Counted from the first letter of the stretch, positions 49,133 through 60,772 are shown. The stretch is DNA of 64,000 nt from Limnoperna fortunei (GCA_944474755.1 OX104115.1:49779648-49843647), one strand, 5' to 3'. Notes: generated by a model from the letters alone, not told the origin. Translations and numbers: made by a program.

Positions 49133-49252
49133 TTAGCTCATCATTATCACTCTGTAACTGACATAATATCTACACCATCTTGTCTTTGATTCTTGGTCAC
49201 TATGATTATAACGTCCATCCCCATTTACACCCTGTAGTCCAGACACATTTGA
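49133..49252 (-). CDS. Candidate terminal exon of an unidentified gene (39 codons plus stop)
   Basis: Minus strand, acceptor ATTTATTGTTATACCCTGCAG|TC with a good pyrimidine tract. Only the phase-0 frame is open: SNVSGLQGVNGDGRYNHSDQ, ESKTRWCRYYVSYRVIMMS, then TAA. Composition is richer in G+C than both flanks. It could be a last coding exon, or internal with a weak donor at TTAT|GTCAGT. Not recognised. Confidence 0.35.
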   Translation of the reverse strand, partial: SNVSGLQGVNGDGRYNHSDQESKTRWCRYYVSYRVIMMS

Positions 49253-50136
49253 CTGCAGGGTATAACAATAAATTAAAGGTTTTAAAAAGGATAAATTAAA
49301 AAGAGAATTTAGAAAACCTAAATTATTGCTGTTAATATTCCAATAATTATGCAAACAGAAAGAGAAAAAATAATCAGCATTTTGAAAATACAAGCTACCA
49401 TTTATTCTGTAAGAAGATAATATCTGTGGACAAAAATTATCTTTTTTAAGGGGTGAAAGGGAGGAGGTTCATCTTATAAAAAGGGTCATTAAATTTTGCA
49501 ACTCTTCTGCAAAAATTGATGATCTTTTGTACTGGTTACAATCAGTAAGAATTTGTCTTTTATCTAAAATTAAGTATGAATTTTGTCAAAATATTGAAAT
49601 TTAGTGATTGATACAACCTGAGTGATACATAACTTGTATTATTTATTTATATATGTGATGTACTTTTGTCCGATCTACTTATTGATGTATTAATGAATTT
49701 TATAACCAATGAATCTATGACATGGTGACTATGATTATATGAGTAAAACGAGACATAATGCGTATGAGATTAGGGACTATATTTTATGTAAAAATCTTCA
49801 TTGAATATGAAAATAAATTTCGGTTTTAAACATTCAGTTTTGCCCATCTTATAGTGATACAAATGTACATAACTATCTCAATGTGACACAGGCAGTTGTA
49901 CCTTCACATAATGTATGTAATGTGTATGTATCACCATGGAAATTCCAGATGGATATTAAGTTTTCTACAACTTCCAACAATTTTTTAAGTAATATAATGC
50001 CATCTAGCTTTTATTTGGGTAAAAGGTAATAATTCGTACCTTTTGAAAACCTTACTAAACCTTTTTTCAATAAAAGGGTTAGAATACTTACAATCTCAGT
50101 GCTAACAGAGTTAAAGTGAAATTACTGTATTATTAA

Positions 50137-50383
50137 GTTGGTTTGGTTGAATGGTGTTTTTACAATTTTTAGCAATTTTTCAGCTATATCATGGTGTCCA
50201 GTTTTTATTGGGGGGGGAAGCCAGAGTACCAGGAGAGCACACCCAACCTGCTGAAGGAAAACTGGCAATCTTTATCAATTAAGATCCGAGTTGAGTACAC
50301 CCTGCCTGCAGTGAGAATTGAACCAGCAATCTCAGTGTTGACAGACCATGTATTCAATAGTCGACAAACTGCCTTAACCACTC
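50137..50383 (-). mobile_element. tRNA-derived SINE copy with 12-bp target-site duplication
   Basis: Same family and orientation as 30287-30549 and more diverged. It lacks the first ~20 bp of the tRNA head, so the A box is incomplete. CTGTATTATTAA flanks it at 50125-50136 and 50384-50395. Confidence 0.88.
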
Positions 50384-50572
50384 CTGTATTATTAATAACT
50401 GTAAACAAACAAAAAAGGTAACAAACAAAGTCAAACTGAAATGTGTGCAATCATACAGTATTCGAGTCCACTATTTTCAGTATATAAGGCTTTTTAATAA
50501 ATGAAGCAACAAACGGCAAATGGTCAGATTTGGATATTGGTTTAATAATTTTTTTCTGCATCATTTAAATGT

Positions 50573-50820
50573 TTATAAAATATCAAGTTCTAAATCTATT
50601 AGTATATCTTTATATTTTGAACAATAGAAATGAATTTGGTCTTCAATTTTATCCAAAGTGCAAATTTTACAAATCCTTTCGTTTCTGTTAAGTTTTTTGG
50701 CATCTATCCCTTTCAATTTTTAGAAAGTGGTCTCTTCGTCTCATTTACATTTTTTCAAACAACATACTTTCAGTTTTCTGGAAATTTGTCACTATCTGAC
50801 CTCCCATGGGAAAGAGATCA
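50573..50820 (-). pseudogene. LINE ORF2 C-terminal remnant
   Basis: On the minus strand a frame reads RNERICKICTLDKIEDQIHF then YCSKYKDILIDL and stop (50689-50573). The spacing C-x2-C (50671-50660) ... ED-x-IHFYC (H 50632, C 50621) is the zinc-knuckle-like end of ORF2 in many non-LTR retrotransposons. Upstream sequence to ~50820 is frameshifted. The plus-strand frame at 50630-50824 is its shadow. Confidence 0.7.
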
Positions 50821-50829
50821 GTAATGTAT

Positions 50830-53800
50830 TCAGTTGGGCTATTAATTTGTCCAAAACCTAACTTTCTGAATAAACTCTCAAGAAAATACAGCTTTTAATT
50901 TCCGGAGAAGATTCAGTTTCTGTTACAAATAAATTGTTTATATTTTTATTGCTTTATTTATAGAACGTTAACCAATTAACAAATAATTATATGTGCCATA
51001 AAGAGATCTGGCTATCTGCAGTGTTGTCTAGTTTTAAAACATTTAATGAGTTGGCAAGCACACACAAGAGCAGAATAATCTAACTGTACAATCATCAATG
51101 AGAAAACATACCAAATTAAGGCATAATTAAATTAGCACAAGAGAAAACAATAAATAAGGTAAAGTAGTAATAATAAAAAGTTTTAAATAGAATGTTAATG
51201 CAAATGTTAGTAATTTGTTTCTAGAAAAAAATCCAGTGTCTTATGGAAAATTTACTCAATCTATAAAAAAGGGGGTTTCTCAGCTTACTTTCTGACTTGA
51301 TTTTAATAGCCTTGTACTTTCCTCAAATAAATATATAAATTTATAAGCATGTGTATAAAGCATATTGCAGACTTCTGTACATTTTCAGAGGAGAGAAAGA
51401 GAATCCAATGTTATCTATCTATATAAGGTCTACGTTTATGAACCAAAAGTGCACATTTAAGGAGAGAGTAGATCTGATCTTTTACTTCATTTTAGCATAA
51501 CTTACCAAATAATCACTCTATATTTGCACATGTTAAGAAAAAAAGTTCAAAAGACACTAAGTGTGTGATGAACTGACAGACAATTACAAACCTATATTCC
51601 CCTTCTGGCAAGCCAGTAGTGGACTAAATACAAAATGTAAGAAAAAAACATATGCAATAGATTGAGCATTAATAAATAGTTTAATAGAAAGATTTTGTTT
51701 TTGTGACAATATTTGTCCCCTATTGTTATGAACAGTTCCTTTGTTATCTTTTAGTGTTTTTTTGCAAGGCATTGTGTGCAAATAAATGTAATTTCACAGA
51801 TACCAAAATAAAACTGTTGGACTATTCATTTCTTTTCTTACCTAGGTAATAAGAAAAATGGAAAGTAAGGGGAAGGATGGATAAGTAGAATTTAAACCAA
51901 TAAATTACTCTAGTTTTATTTATTTTGTTAAGAAATAAGGATTTATGAGAGTTTAACATTGAACACTTTTGTCCAAATTAATTAGCATAGCCTACAGTCA
52001 TCATATTTATCTTTACACCATCAATCACCACCTTGTTGTTATGTAATTCTACTACCAAACATGACAGTGTGATTTGTATAGATAATTATTTTATTGTCAC
52101 TACCAATGGCTAAATTTCTACTCTCAAATGTTTAAAATAATTTGTGAATCATTTTCCAGATTTCTTAAACTTTCAATGGTCATATATATAAATTGTCCAC
52201 AATTAAAAATTATATAAATCTTTGAAATCAGGATAAAGCAATCTGTGTAAGGTTTAAAATTTGATAAGACTTCACAGAAAAGTGACAATGCATGGAAACA
52301 AATATTCAAAATGAGGATACATGCACTCAAGATTTATGAATCCTGTGTTCTTTATTGCTTCTACTGGGCAATATTGAATATATTGCACTGAAGAAACCAT
52401 CATTAGCACAATACCATAAACAATAAAAACTTTGTGAACTTTTAATATATTCTAGCATTTTTTGTAATTGAACGACCAACCAATTTTTTATTTATAAGGG
52501 GGATTAAAAAAATGAGGTAGCAGAAAATCTTCCTACTGCTTCCAAATTGTATTTTTTTTTTCCGTATATGCTGTTTGTCATATTTTGAAAATTGTTTGAC
52601 ACATTTGACCAAAACAAGAAATTCAACCACCACAGTTAACCCTCATGAAAAAAATAATTCAGCCAAAAATGATCCATGACAAGCTATGGTGCTAAAATTA
52701 ACACACAAAAAAAGCCAATGTCAATAAACCTGCAGCAATATTCAGTACATGCTGCTGATCAATGACTTCTGAAAATATAAATAGCACTTGGTAACTGTTT
52801 GATAACTTGTGTAATGTATTGCCCAATAGACATATAGAATCAATCTTTAATAGAATACCACAATTTGTCTGTTTTCACCCATTACATGACAAATGAGCTT
52901 TTCAATTATTTACACATGATCTCCTTAATCAATATGAAGCTAATCTTAAAAAAGACCTTAATCTTACAATGTATTGCTTGTCAAGCCATAGAAATCCCTA
53001 GGGATTACCATAATTTGTATTTGGAATCTTTTATTCAAAACGGTTTCCTAGACACACAAGGACTTCTAAAAAATAAATTGAACAACAATAAAGGATTGAC
53101 CGTTGATATTAATTATCATTTTTGATAGATTCAATCACGTTATATTCACAGGCAATTAGAAACGTTTTCTATAAAATTGTTTCTATAATTAATTTTTCTC
53201 TGCAGATAAATTTGTTGATCAACAATTTTTCATACAGGAAATTCAATATTAAAATGGAATATTTGCTATATAAAGACAAGCCTTATCCCAAAATGTACTA
53301 AGTTATATGTGCACAACATTGTATAAATGTCGAGTACATACCACTTTCATTCAAAATAGTAAATTTGTCATTAAATAATGGCCATATTTAAATGAATTAT
53401 ATAAAACACATAATGGTGGCAGTGACACTAGACTTCAGGAATAAAATATACAATTTGACTGTATATTGGCAATTATCATCTACCCTAAAGTTAAGAGTGG
53501 CAACATTTTTTTTATGGTCAATTCTTCCAGACCAATCCAGTTTACAAGTTTTCAGACTATTTGACTTTAGTTTGTAATGAATGTTACTTTGTACAGAGTC
53601 AGATTCAAATACAATCATTGTCCTCCAATACCTAAGTTTATTTATTGTTAAAAAACAACAAACAAATAAAAACAAAGAAGAACATTTGTGCAGTATTTAC
53701 ATGTACCTATAGATCTGCCAGTGTATTAAATCAAATCTATTACCCCCCCCCCCCTTTTCAACTTTTATATGTTGACTACAGTATATTAACTGATATAACC

Positions 53801-54359
53801 CTACTATCAATTAACCAACAAAGATTCTCAAACCATTTCCATTTATTTGTGTATTATATTAATTGTCTGTTAACTTATCCTGTAATACTTTTTTAGCTGT
53901 CCTGTTTAGTTTTGTTTTGAACACAAGTCAGTTCAAGAGCTCATGCTGTATGTTTGAACTATTACTAGGATGAACTGTTCCATGTTTTACCAGGGAATTC
54001 ATTTTCTTTAATCTTTTATTAAATCTGAAGATACTGTATTCCTTATGTGAAAGGTTAAAAAGTCTGTCAGCTCTGGAATGCATCCTTTGGTATATGTTTT
54101 AATTATAGTAAATAATGAATTATAAAATGGTCAAACATTTAATGTGTAAAAAGTTCATACAGTATATATATATTTTCACAGATTGTTGTCAGCTGTAGTT
54201 TTATGACCATTGAAAGTACACATGTCTTTCTAACAGTAAGAAGCAACTTCAAAGGATAGAAAAACTTAATAGTACTAGTATCTAATGTTTGTAATATATC
54301 TTGTTATTCCCAATTATCCAATAATGATATATTTTCTCATTTTTAAACATTTGGCAAGA
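50830..54359. other. Non-coding stretch
   Basis: C runs near 53743-53754. Open frames here lack splice or start support (e.g. 52865 starts TTG). No gene recognised. Confidence 0.4.
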
Positions 54360-54361
54360 TT

Positions 54362-54578
54362 TGGCATGTAACATTAAATTCAAATGCCTCTCCTCTTTGT
54401 AACATTAAATTCAAATGCCTCTACTCCATGTAACATGAATGATAACTTTAAATGCCTTTACTCCATGTAATATTAAATTCCAATTCCCTTTATTCCATGT
54501 AACATGAATGTTCAATTCAAATGCCTCTACTACATGTAACATTAAGTTCAAATGCCTCTACTCCATGTAATGTTAAAC
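54362..54578. repeat. 31-bp minisatellite, about seven diverged copies
   Basis: Unit CATGTAACATTAAATTCAAA then TGCCTCTACTC, with insertions and substitutions. Confidence 0.8.
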
Positions 54579-55782
54579 TGTGACAGAAATTTTTGTTATG
54601 GATGGACAGACGGACATATAATTAGACTTCATGTTGTGCAAACTTATTGGTTTAATACAAAAAAGTACTGGATTTATTTACACTGTAGAATTTGTAAACA
54701 ACCCATTCTAATGTTTGTAAACAAGGTATAAATGCAGATTCTGATCTCATCCCTACTATGTTACTTTAAGCAGCAAAAGATACTATAATAAAATATTTTA
54801 AATTTCAATAATTTACTTTAGATAATTGTTCGTGTAATCCAAAAAACACCTATACACCAGACAAGACTACCTTTTTGTAAGCTCTTGAAAGAAATGCTCA
54901 AAGGCCTAAATAATGTTCTATTAATTTCTCTAATAAAATAACAAAAGTTTCCTCAATAAAATACCAATTTTCTGACAAGGTGCTGGTCAACAAATGCTGG
55001 TTGGTTTCTACACTAGGGTCATGATCAAACAAAAGTTCAAAACAGAACTACCTGTGTTATTGTTATGCCATATTTATTCCCAATTGTCAATTACAGAGAG
55101 TCCAAATCTAATATTATTTATTGTATAACACAAATGAATATTTTAAAATATTTTGAATTGTGAATTACAATCACATTCTATATTTTAGTCTAATTTCTAA
55201 AATTAACTAACTCGATTTCATAACAAACAATAATCCGCCATTAATCACGGGGGAAACCTATATTTAAATACTTATCACATAAAAATATTTTTGAGATATT
55301 TCTTTTGTAAAATGAAAAGTTTACATAGAATTTCCCTCTGCATGGGGTTAATCTTTCAGTTTGTGTAACTTAAGTATCAAAAGGAAACATGAAAATACTT
55401 TTAGGATGTTCGCAGATAAGTATTATAATAATAAGGTTTTCAAATGGTTGTTCTAGTTTGAACAGAATTTCATTGAAGTGCTTAACATATGGATCAAATT
55501 ATGACCAACATTTATACACAGTCAAAACAACTAACTTGTTGACCATTTTTTATCACAAAATATGGTGTATATTGAACAGTTTCACTACCAGTTAACAAAA
55601 AAGGGACAGAACTTTATTTAAAAGATTTTTTTCAGATGATTTTGATCAATGTGTTTTATAAAACCAATTAAATTCCCATATATTTGTCAAGTACTTTATA
55701 TATGTACCACATATTCATTACAATGCCTTTATATAAAATAGCACACATTGTATGACAAGACAGGAACTGACTTCATGGTACC

Positions 55783-55902
55783 ATGTAGTTAGTCATCTAG
55801 TATTGATCCCTTGCAAGTAAACACAGAGGTTGCTGTAGACAGGCTGTGCTCAACTCCAACCTTGATTAACCATAATTGACAGTTTTCCTGCACCTCAAAA
55901 AA
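55783..55902 (+). mobile_element. Decayed SINE fragment, plus strand
   Basis: GTAGTTAGTCATCTAGTATT GATC, then GTGCTCAACTCCAACCTTGA TTA and AATTGACAGTTTTCCTGCAC parallel the 5' half of the SINE at 30549 (GTAGTTCGTCTACTATTGAT CAC, GTACTCGACTCCAATCTTAA, TTGCCAGTTTTCCTACCGCA). Opposite orientation to the four better copies. Confidence 0.55.
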
Positions 55903-55964
55903 TAAATGCCATGATATTACTGAAAATGGTGTTAAATCATTATAAACTGTATGGAAATTTATCA

Positions 55965-56139
55965 GTATTTCTTGTTTGTTGGTTTTACGCCAGTTTCAGC
56001 AATTTTTCAGCTATTTTATGGCATCCAGTTTTTATTGGGGGAGGAAGCCGGAGTACCTGGAGAGAACCCCGACCTTCGGTAGGAAAACTGATAATCCTTG
56101 TCAATTAAGATTGGAGTCGAGTACATCCTACCCGCAGTG
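55965..56139 (-). mobile_element. 5'-truncated SINE copy
   Basis: 3' half of the 30.3-kb SINE family on the minus strand, with the GTACTCCGGCTTCCTCCCCC, AATAAAAACTGGATGCCAT and GGCGTAAAACC tail. Head missing; no clear target duplication. It lies 62 bp from the opposite-strand fragment at 55783-55902. Confidence 0.8.
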
Positions 56140-56411
56140 GTTCATGCTTCATAACTGCTAACCAAAGTGCTTATTTCAACAAATCTACATAGTTCTGTGA
56201 ATCAATCAAAAACACCTTGAGCAGAAGACAACAAAAGAAGGCTTAAAGATGAGTATGTCATTGAAATTGGTTAGCAGTAAGGTAGTGATTACAAAACTTT
56301 AGAGAAAGTTTGAGCAGAACATCTAAAACTTTTAGATATTACACTTGTTAGAATACAAACCACATTTATTATCTATCTTGCAACTTAAATAAACTGAAAG
56401 TAGGAAGTATT

Positions 56412-57742
56412 ATGGAAGAAGCTGAGGCAAGAGATCAGTCTGAGGTAAGAGATCAGTCTGACGCAAGAGATCAGTCTAGGGCAAGCGATCAGTCTGTGGC
56501 AAGAGATCAATCTGTGGCAAGAGATCAGTCTAAGACAAGAGATCAGTCTGAGGCAAGAGATCAGTCTGAGGCAAGAGATCAGTCTGAGGTAAGAGATCAG
56601 TCTAAGGCAAGAGATTAGTCTGTGGCAAGAGATCAGTCTAAGACAAGAGATCAGTCTGAGGCAAGAGATCAGTCTGCATGAGGCAAGAGATCAGTCTATG
56701 ACAAGAGATCAGTCTGAGCCAAGAGATCAGTCTGAGGCAAGAGATCACAAGAGATCAGTCTGTGGCAAGAGATCAGTCTGAGGCATGAGATCAGTCTGAG
56801 GCAAGAGATCACAAGAGATCAGTCTGTGGCAAGAGATCAGTCTGTGGCAAGAGATTAGTCTGAGGGGCAAGAGATCAGTCTGAGGCATGAGATCAGTCTA
56901 AGACAAGAGATCAGTCTGAGGCAAGAGATCAGTCTGAGATATAGAGATCAGTCTGAGGCAAGAGATCAGTCTAAGACAAGAGATCAGTCTGAGGCAAGAG
57001 ATCACAAGAGACCAGTCTGTGGCAAGAGATCAGTCTGAGGCAAGAGATTAGTCTGCATGAGGCAAGAGATCAGTCTTAGACAAGAGATTAGTCTGCATGA
57101 GGCAACAGATCAGTCTAAGACAAGAGATCAGTCTGAGGGGCAAGAGATCAGTCTGAGGCATGAGATCAGTCTAAGACAAGAGATCAGTCTGAGGCAAGAG
57201 ATCACAAGAGATCAGTCTGTGGCAAGAGATCAGTTTAAGGCAAGAGATCAGTCTGTGGCAAGAGATCAGTCTGAAGGGCAAGAGATCAGTCTGAGGCATG
57301 AGATCAGTCTAAGACAAGAGATCAGTCTGAGGCAAGAGATCACAAGAGATCAGTCTGTGGAAAGAGATCAGTCTGTGGCAAGAGATCAGTCTGAGGCAAG
57401 AGATTAGTCTGCATGAGGCAAGAGATCAGTCTTAGACAAGAGATTAGTCTGCATGAGGCAACAGATCAGTCTAAGACAAGAGATCAGTCTGAGGGGCAAG
57501 AGATCAGTCTGAGGCATGAGATCAGTCTAAGACAAGAGATCAGTCTGTGGCAAGAGATCAGTCTAAGGCAAGAGATCAGTCTAAGACAAGAGATCAGTCT
57601 GAGGCAAGAGATCAGTCTGAGGGGCAAGAGATCAGTCTGAGGCAAGAGATCACAAGAGATCAGTCTGTGGCAAGAGATCAGTCTGAGGCAAGAGATCAGT
57701 CTAAGGCAAGAGATCAGTCTGAGGGGCAAGAGATCAGTCACA
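56412..57742. repeat. 18-bp minisatellite (~1.3 kb) with higher-order structure
   Basis: Unit AGAGATCAGTCTGAGGCA, roughly 70 copies with CTGAGG/CTGTGG/CTAAGA variants. Periodic disruptions (ATCACAAGAGATC, CTGCATGAGGCA, GAGGGGCA) repeat as a block: the ATTAGTCTGCATGAGGCA landmark at 57048 recurs at 57404, a 356-bp higher-order period. The 18-bp unit keeps frames open on both strands (ARDQSE repeats), giving several ORFs. No promoter, splice or conservation evidence makes it a gene. Confidence 0.95.
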
Positions 57743-58287
57743 AGCACTACATATATACAGTACTGTACACAGGAGTCATATTCATAGTATGGACTTCAGA
57801 CATACTGACATTCATTTGTTTCTATAAGTAATTTCCTATGTGTATGATGTAATTAAACTTATTGAGTATTATACATATAAAGTTTCCCTATTCACTAATG
57901 AAATTCTTTTTATAGTCATCCAAAAATGATCTCAAGTTGTACACTGTACAAAATTTTTGTTTGAATTCATCTTCTGAAAACTTGGTCTGCAGCTTAAATA
58001 ATATCCAGATAAAGATAGCTGTGCAATACACAGATATGTACATAAAATCAGAACTTCACCACTATAATAAATCTCAAACTTCACTGAGAATTTGTGAAGA
58101 AAGTGTCAAGATTATAGAAATTCCAACTTTTTAAAATCTAAGTTTGCAACCATTGAAAACTGAGTTCAAATTATAAAAGAATATATCCCAAGGCCTTTCT
58201 ATAGCCCAATAGAAGCTATTCTCAGGACCTCTATTGGAAACACCAACAATATTTTTATAGTAACTTGTGTACAAAAGAAATGTTGAT

Positions 58288-58435
58288 AATAAAGATGTCT
58301 CTCTAATAGCAAAAAACTTCATTGGGACTTGTGGCAAGGCCTTTCACAAGAAATTTTGGTAATAAAGAAGTAACTCTCTGATAGAAAAAAAAAATTCAAA
58401 GGCACATGTGGCAAGTCTATATAGAAAATAAAACT
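58288..58435. repeat. 74-bp tandem duplication
   Basis: AATAAAGATGTCTCTCTAAT AG...CTTGTGGCAAG and AATAAAGAAGTAACTCTCTG ATAG...CATGTGGCAAG are two diverged copies. A related block lies at ~3290-3400 (GTAGCAAGCC) and another near 59170-59265. Confidence 0.6.
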
Positions 58436-59287
58436 AAAATTTGACAACTTTTGAAATAGTGTATAGTTCTTTGTGTAAAAATACAGCAAAAAGAGTTTGG
58501 GTGATGTGTAAAAGATTTATACCCCTTAAAAAATGATAAATGCACACTGATGTAACATAGATTTTCCATTAATTCTCTTAAACCATGGGTAATTAATGCT
58601 TGTAGAGATCTATAGTTTGTACTTGTGTCATAAATTGGAAATTAAATTCGAATAAAATCCTGCCTTTTCATTTCCTGTTTCATCTGGTTTTAATCAGGGT
58701 GATGTAAGTGTTTGTCTTTATGAGTTTTCAAAAACACTAAAGAAATCTTGTTTTTTACTCCAGTTCCATCTTTCATTTCTATTTTCAGAACAATCAAAGA
58801 ATTCAATTTACAAACTATTGAGAAAATGTAAATAGGAAATGATTATGCATTGTAACCACTTTAAAATAATTAAAGCCTGAAAATCTGACAGAAATGTGTT
58901 TTGGATGTACAAGTGTTATGTTATTTGTATCATATGTTTATATATAAAGTGGTGCCTTTCCTTTAGTTTATAACATTATTCACACGTATGCAATAAGTAC
59001 TGTTCTTTGAACACAAAATTTCTGACAAAACAATTTAATCTTCATTTCTTACTATAATTTTCAAATAATATTTCAATTGATTTATCAGTTAGAACTATTT
59101 CTTGCACACAGTATCTGATTCAGTATACAGTAGATATGTAAATAGACTTACCATAGATTTATTTTTACTATTAGAGAGATGTCCTCATTCACAAATAAAT
59201 TATATAGAAAGATGTATCTCTCTTATATCAGAAAAATTGAAAGTGACAAGTGGAAAGTCTAATATGTATAAACAGCTACAAAGAAAA

Positions 59288-59886
59288 TAGTTTATTTTAT
59301 GGAGTGGAGTGATGGAGTGGAGTCATGGAGTGGAGCCATGGAGTGTTGGAGTGGAGTCAATGGAATTTTGGAGTGAAGCAATGTACTTTCTTTTTTTTAA
59401 TTTATTGATTGTGAAATGTAGTGGAAATAATTGATTTTTTTACACACACTGTTCTGGAGTGTTGAAGTTTTTATTTTGAATTTTGTTTATCGATTGAATA
59501 ATCTAGTAGAGATAAATTATGCTCCGTTACATACACAATATTTTACATCACTCAACACATTTTTGGAGTGAAGCAATGTAGTTTCTTTTTTAAATTATTG
59601 ATTGTGGAACTAATTAATTTTTCTTAACATACTTTCACAAAGTGAAAACTTCACTGTTTTGTATAAACGTATTATCTCATTAGTTATTCTATAATCTAAG
59701 GATAATTTTTTGAAGCTGGACAGTTGTAAGTATTTAATGCATATGCTGCAGGGAATACATGATTATCTCTAGAAAATGGGGTTTTTATTTGTTTTGACAT
59801 ATTTTATTTCATGTGTTGAGTGATGTAAAATATTGGAACTCCACTCCAACACTCCACTCCATCACTCCACTCCATAAAATAAACTA
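59288..59886. mobile_element. Foldback element with 36-bp perfect terminal inverted repeats and nested inner repeats
   Basis: TAGTTTATTTTATGGAGTGG AGTGATGGAGTGGAGT (59288-59323) is matched perfectly by the reverse complement of 59851-59886. Inside, AATATTTTACATCACTCAAC ACA (59537-59559) is perfectly inverted at 59812-59834, and TTGGAGTGAAGCAATGTAST TTC is directly repeated near 59363 and 59564. 599 bp, no coding capacity. Confidence 0.8.
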
Positions 59887-60399
59887 TGCCAAAGAAAAAA
59901 GCCACAATTTGCACAAATTTGAAATTTCTATATGCTACAGGGTTGAACCATATCCTCATAAGAAAATAAAGGCATATATTAAGACTTTCATAGTAAAATG
60001 TCCTGTTGGGGTTTTCACAAAAGAATGATGGGGGTAAGGGGACAATTGTTTTATAGCTTTTTCTCAAAGAAGAGTATGTTTTAGAAATTTTGACCTGATC
60101 TCTTGGAGACAGAAGTAAATTAAAAGTCATCCAATAAAAAAATAAACAAACGTTCTATTTTAGGGAGATGATGAGATGATTAACCAACTTTAACTTTTAA
60201 TAACATACATTCTTCATTAAAAATTTAAAAAAAATTAATTCACAATAGATTCTACTTCAATGTAGCTTACCCTATTTTGCTGACTATATAGGTTTGACAC
60301 TAAAGGAATGCATGTAATATCAGCCTGTCAAGGAAATCTAAAAGTTATACTTTATAGTCCACTTATAAAATTAAAAGTCTCTGAAAATACCATATGTAT

Positions 60400-60637
60400 A
60401 GACGATGTCAGAAATTGGTCATATACGAGTTATCGTTCGTGTCGACGGGTGACGTAATACACAATCCGACATTACATGGTACACGCTACACAGGTTAAAT
60501 TTACATTGGTATAGTAATAATTATGTCGAATACTAGCCGTGGCGGTCGCATTTGTGCAATCGTCGATTGTCAAAACAGCAAAAGGACATTGGATATTTGG
60601 AAAAACAGCGTCTGTTCATATTTTATTTAAGGAATAC
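60400..60637. promoter_or_regulatory. CpG-rich patch, possible promoter or element core
   Basis: Many CpG dinucleotides in ~200 bp (ACGATG, TACGAG, ATCGTTCGTGTCGACGGGTG ACG, CCGTGGCGGTCGC, ATCGTCGATT) inside DNA that otherwise almost lacks CpG. Contains a CRE-like TGACGTAA. Either a regulatory region or the less-decayed core of a mobile element. Confidence 0.35.
60523..60630 (+). CDS. Candidate 35-codon ORF, zinc-finger-like start
   Basis: ATG at 60523 in the CpG-rich patch reads MSNTSRGGRICAIVDCQNSK then RTLDIWKNSVCSYFI and stop. A Cys-x4-Cys pair followed by a Trp and a further Cys recalls N-terminal zinc-binding segments of transposase-related (THAP-like) proteins, but the histidine partner is not present. 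It probably represents a truncated first domain; the frame ends just where the hairpin begins. Confidence 0.3.
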   Translation: MSNTSRGGRICAIVDCQNSKRTLDIWKNSVCSYFI

Positions 60638-60772
60638 TTCAAATTTCTGAACAGATTATACGATATAATATGGTTTGGGTCTGTTTATGCCTAATAAACC
60701 GCGAAGCGGTTTATGAATGGTGTAAACAGACCCAAACCATATTATATCGTAAAATATGTTAAGAAATTTGAA
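60638..60772. repeat. Near-perfect 50-bp inverted repeat (hairpin)
   Basis: Arms 60638-60687 and 60723-60772 (TTCAAATTTCTGAACAGATT ... with TATAATATGGTTTGGGTCTG) match at 47 of 50 positions. The loop itself holds a second palindrome, ATAAACCGCGAAGCGGTTTAT. It could be a foldback transposon end pair or encode a strong RNA hairpin. Confidence 0.85.

Noticed and set aside
50630..50824. 65-codon plus-strand frame
   Set aside because: Antisense of the LINE ORF2 remnant with its CxxC...HxxxxC motif.
51370..51450. Plus-strand RRERESNVIYLYKVYVYEPK frame after TTTTCAG
   Set aside because: Very short and low complexity, with no partner exon.
57057..57831. Several long ARDQSE/LRQEIS frames
   Set aside because: Produced by the 18-bp repeat in all frames; interrupted, and no splice or promoter support.
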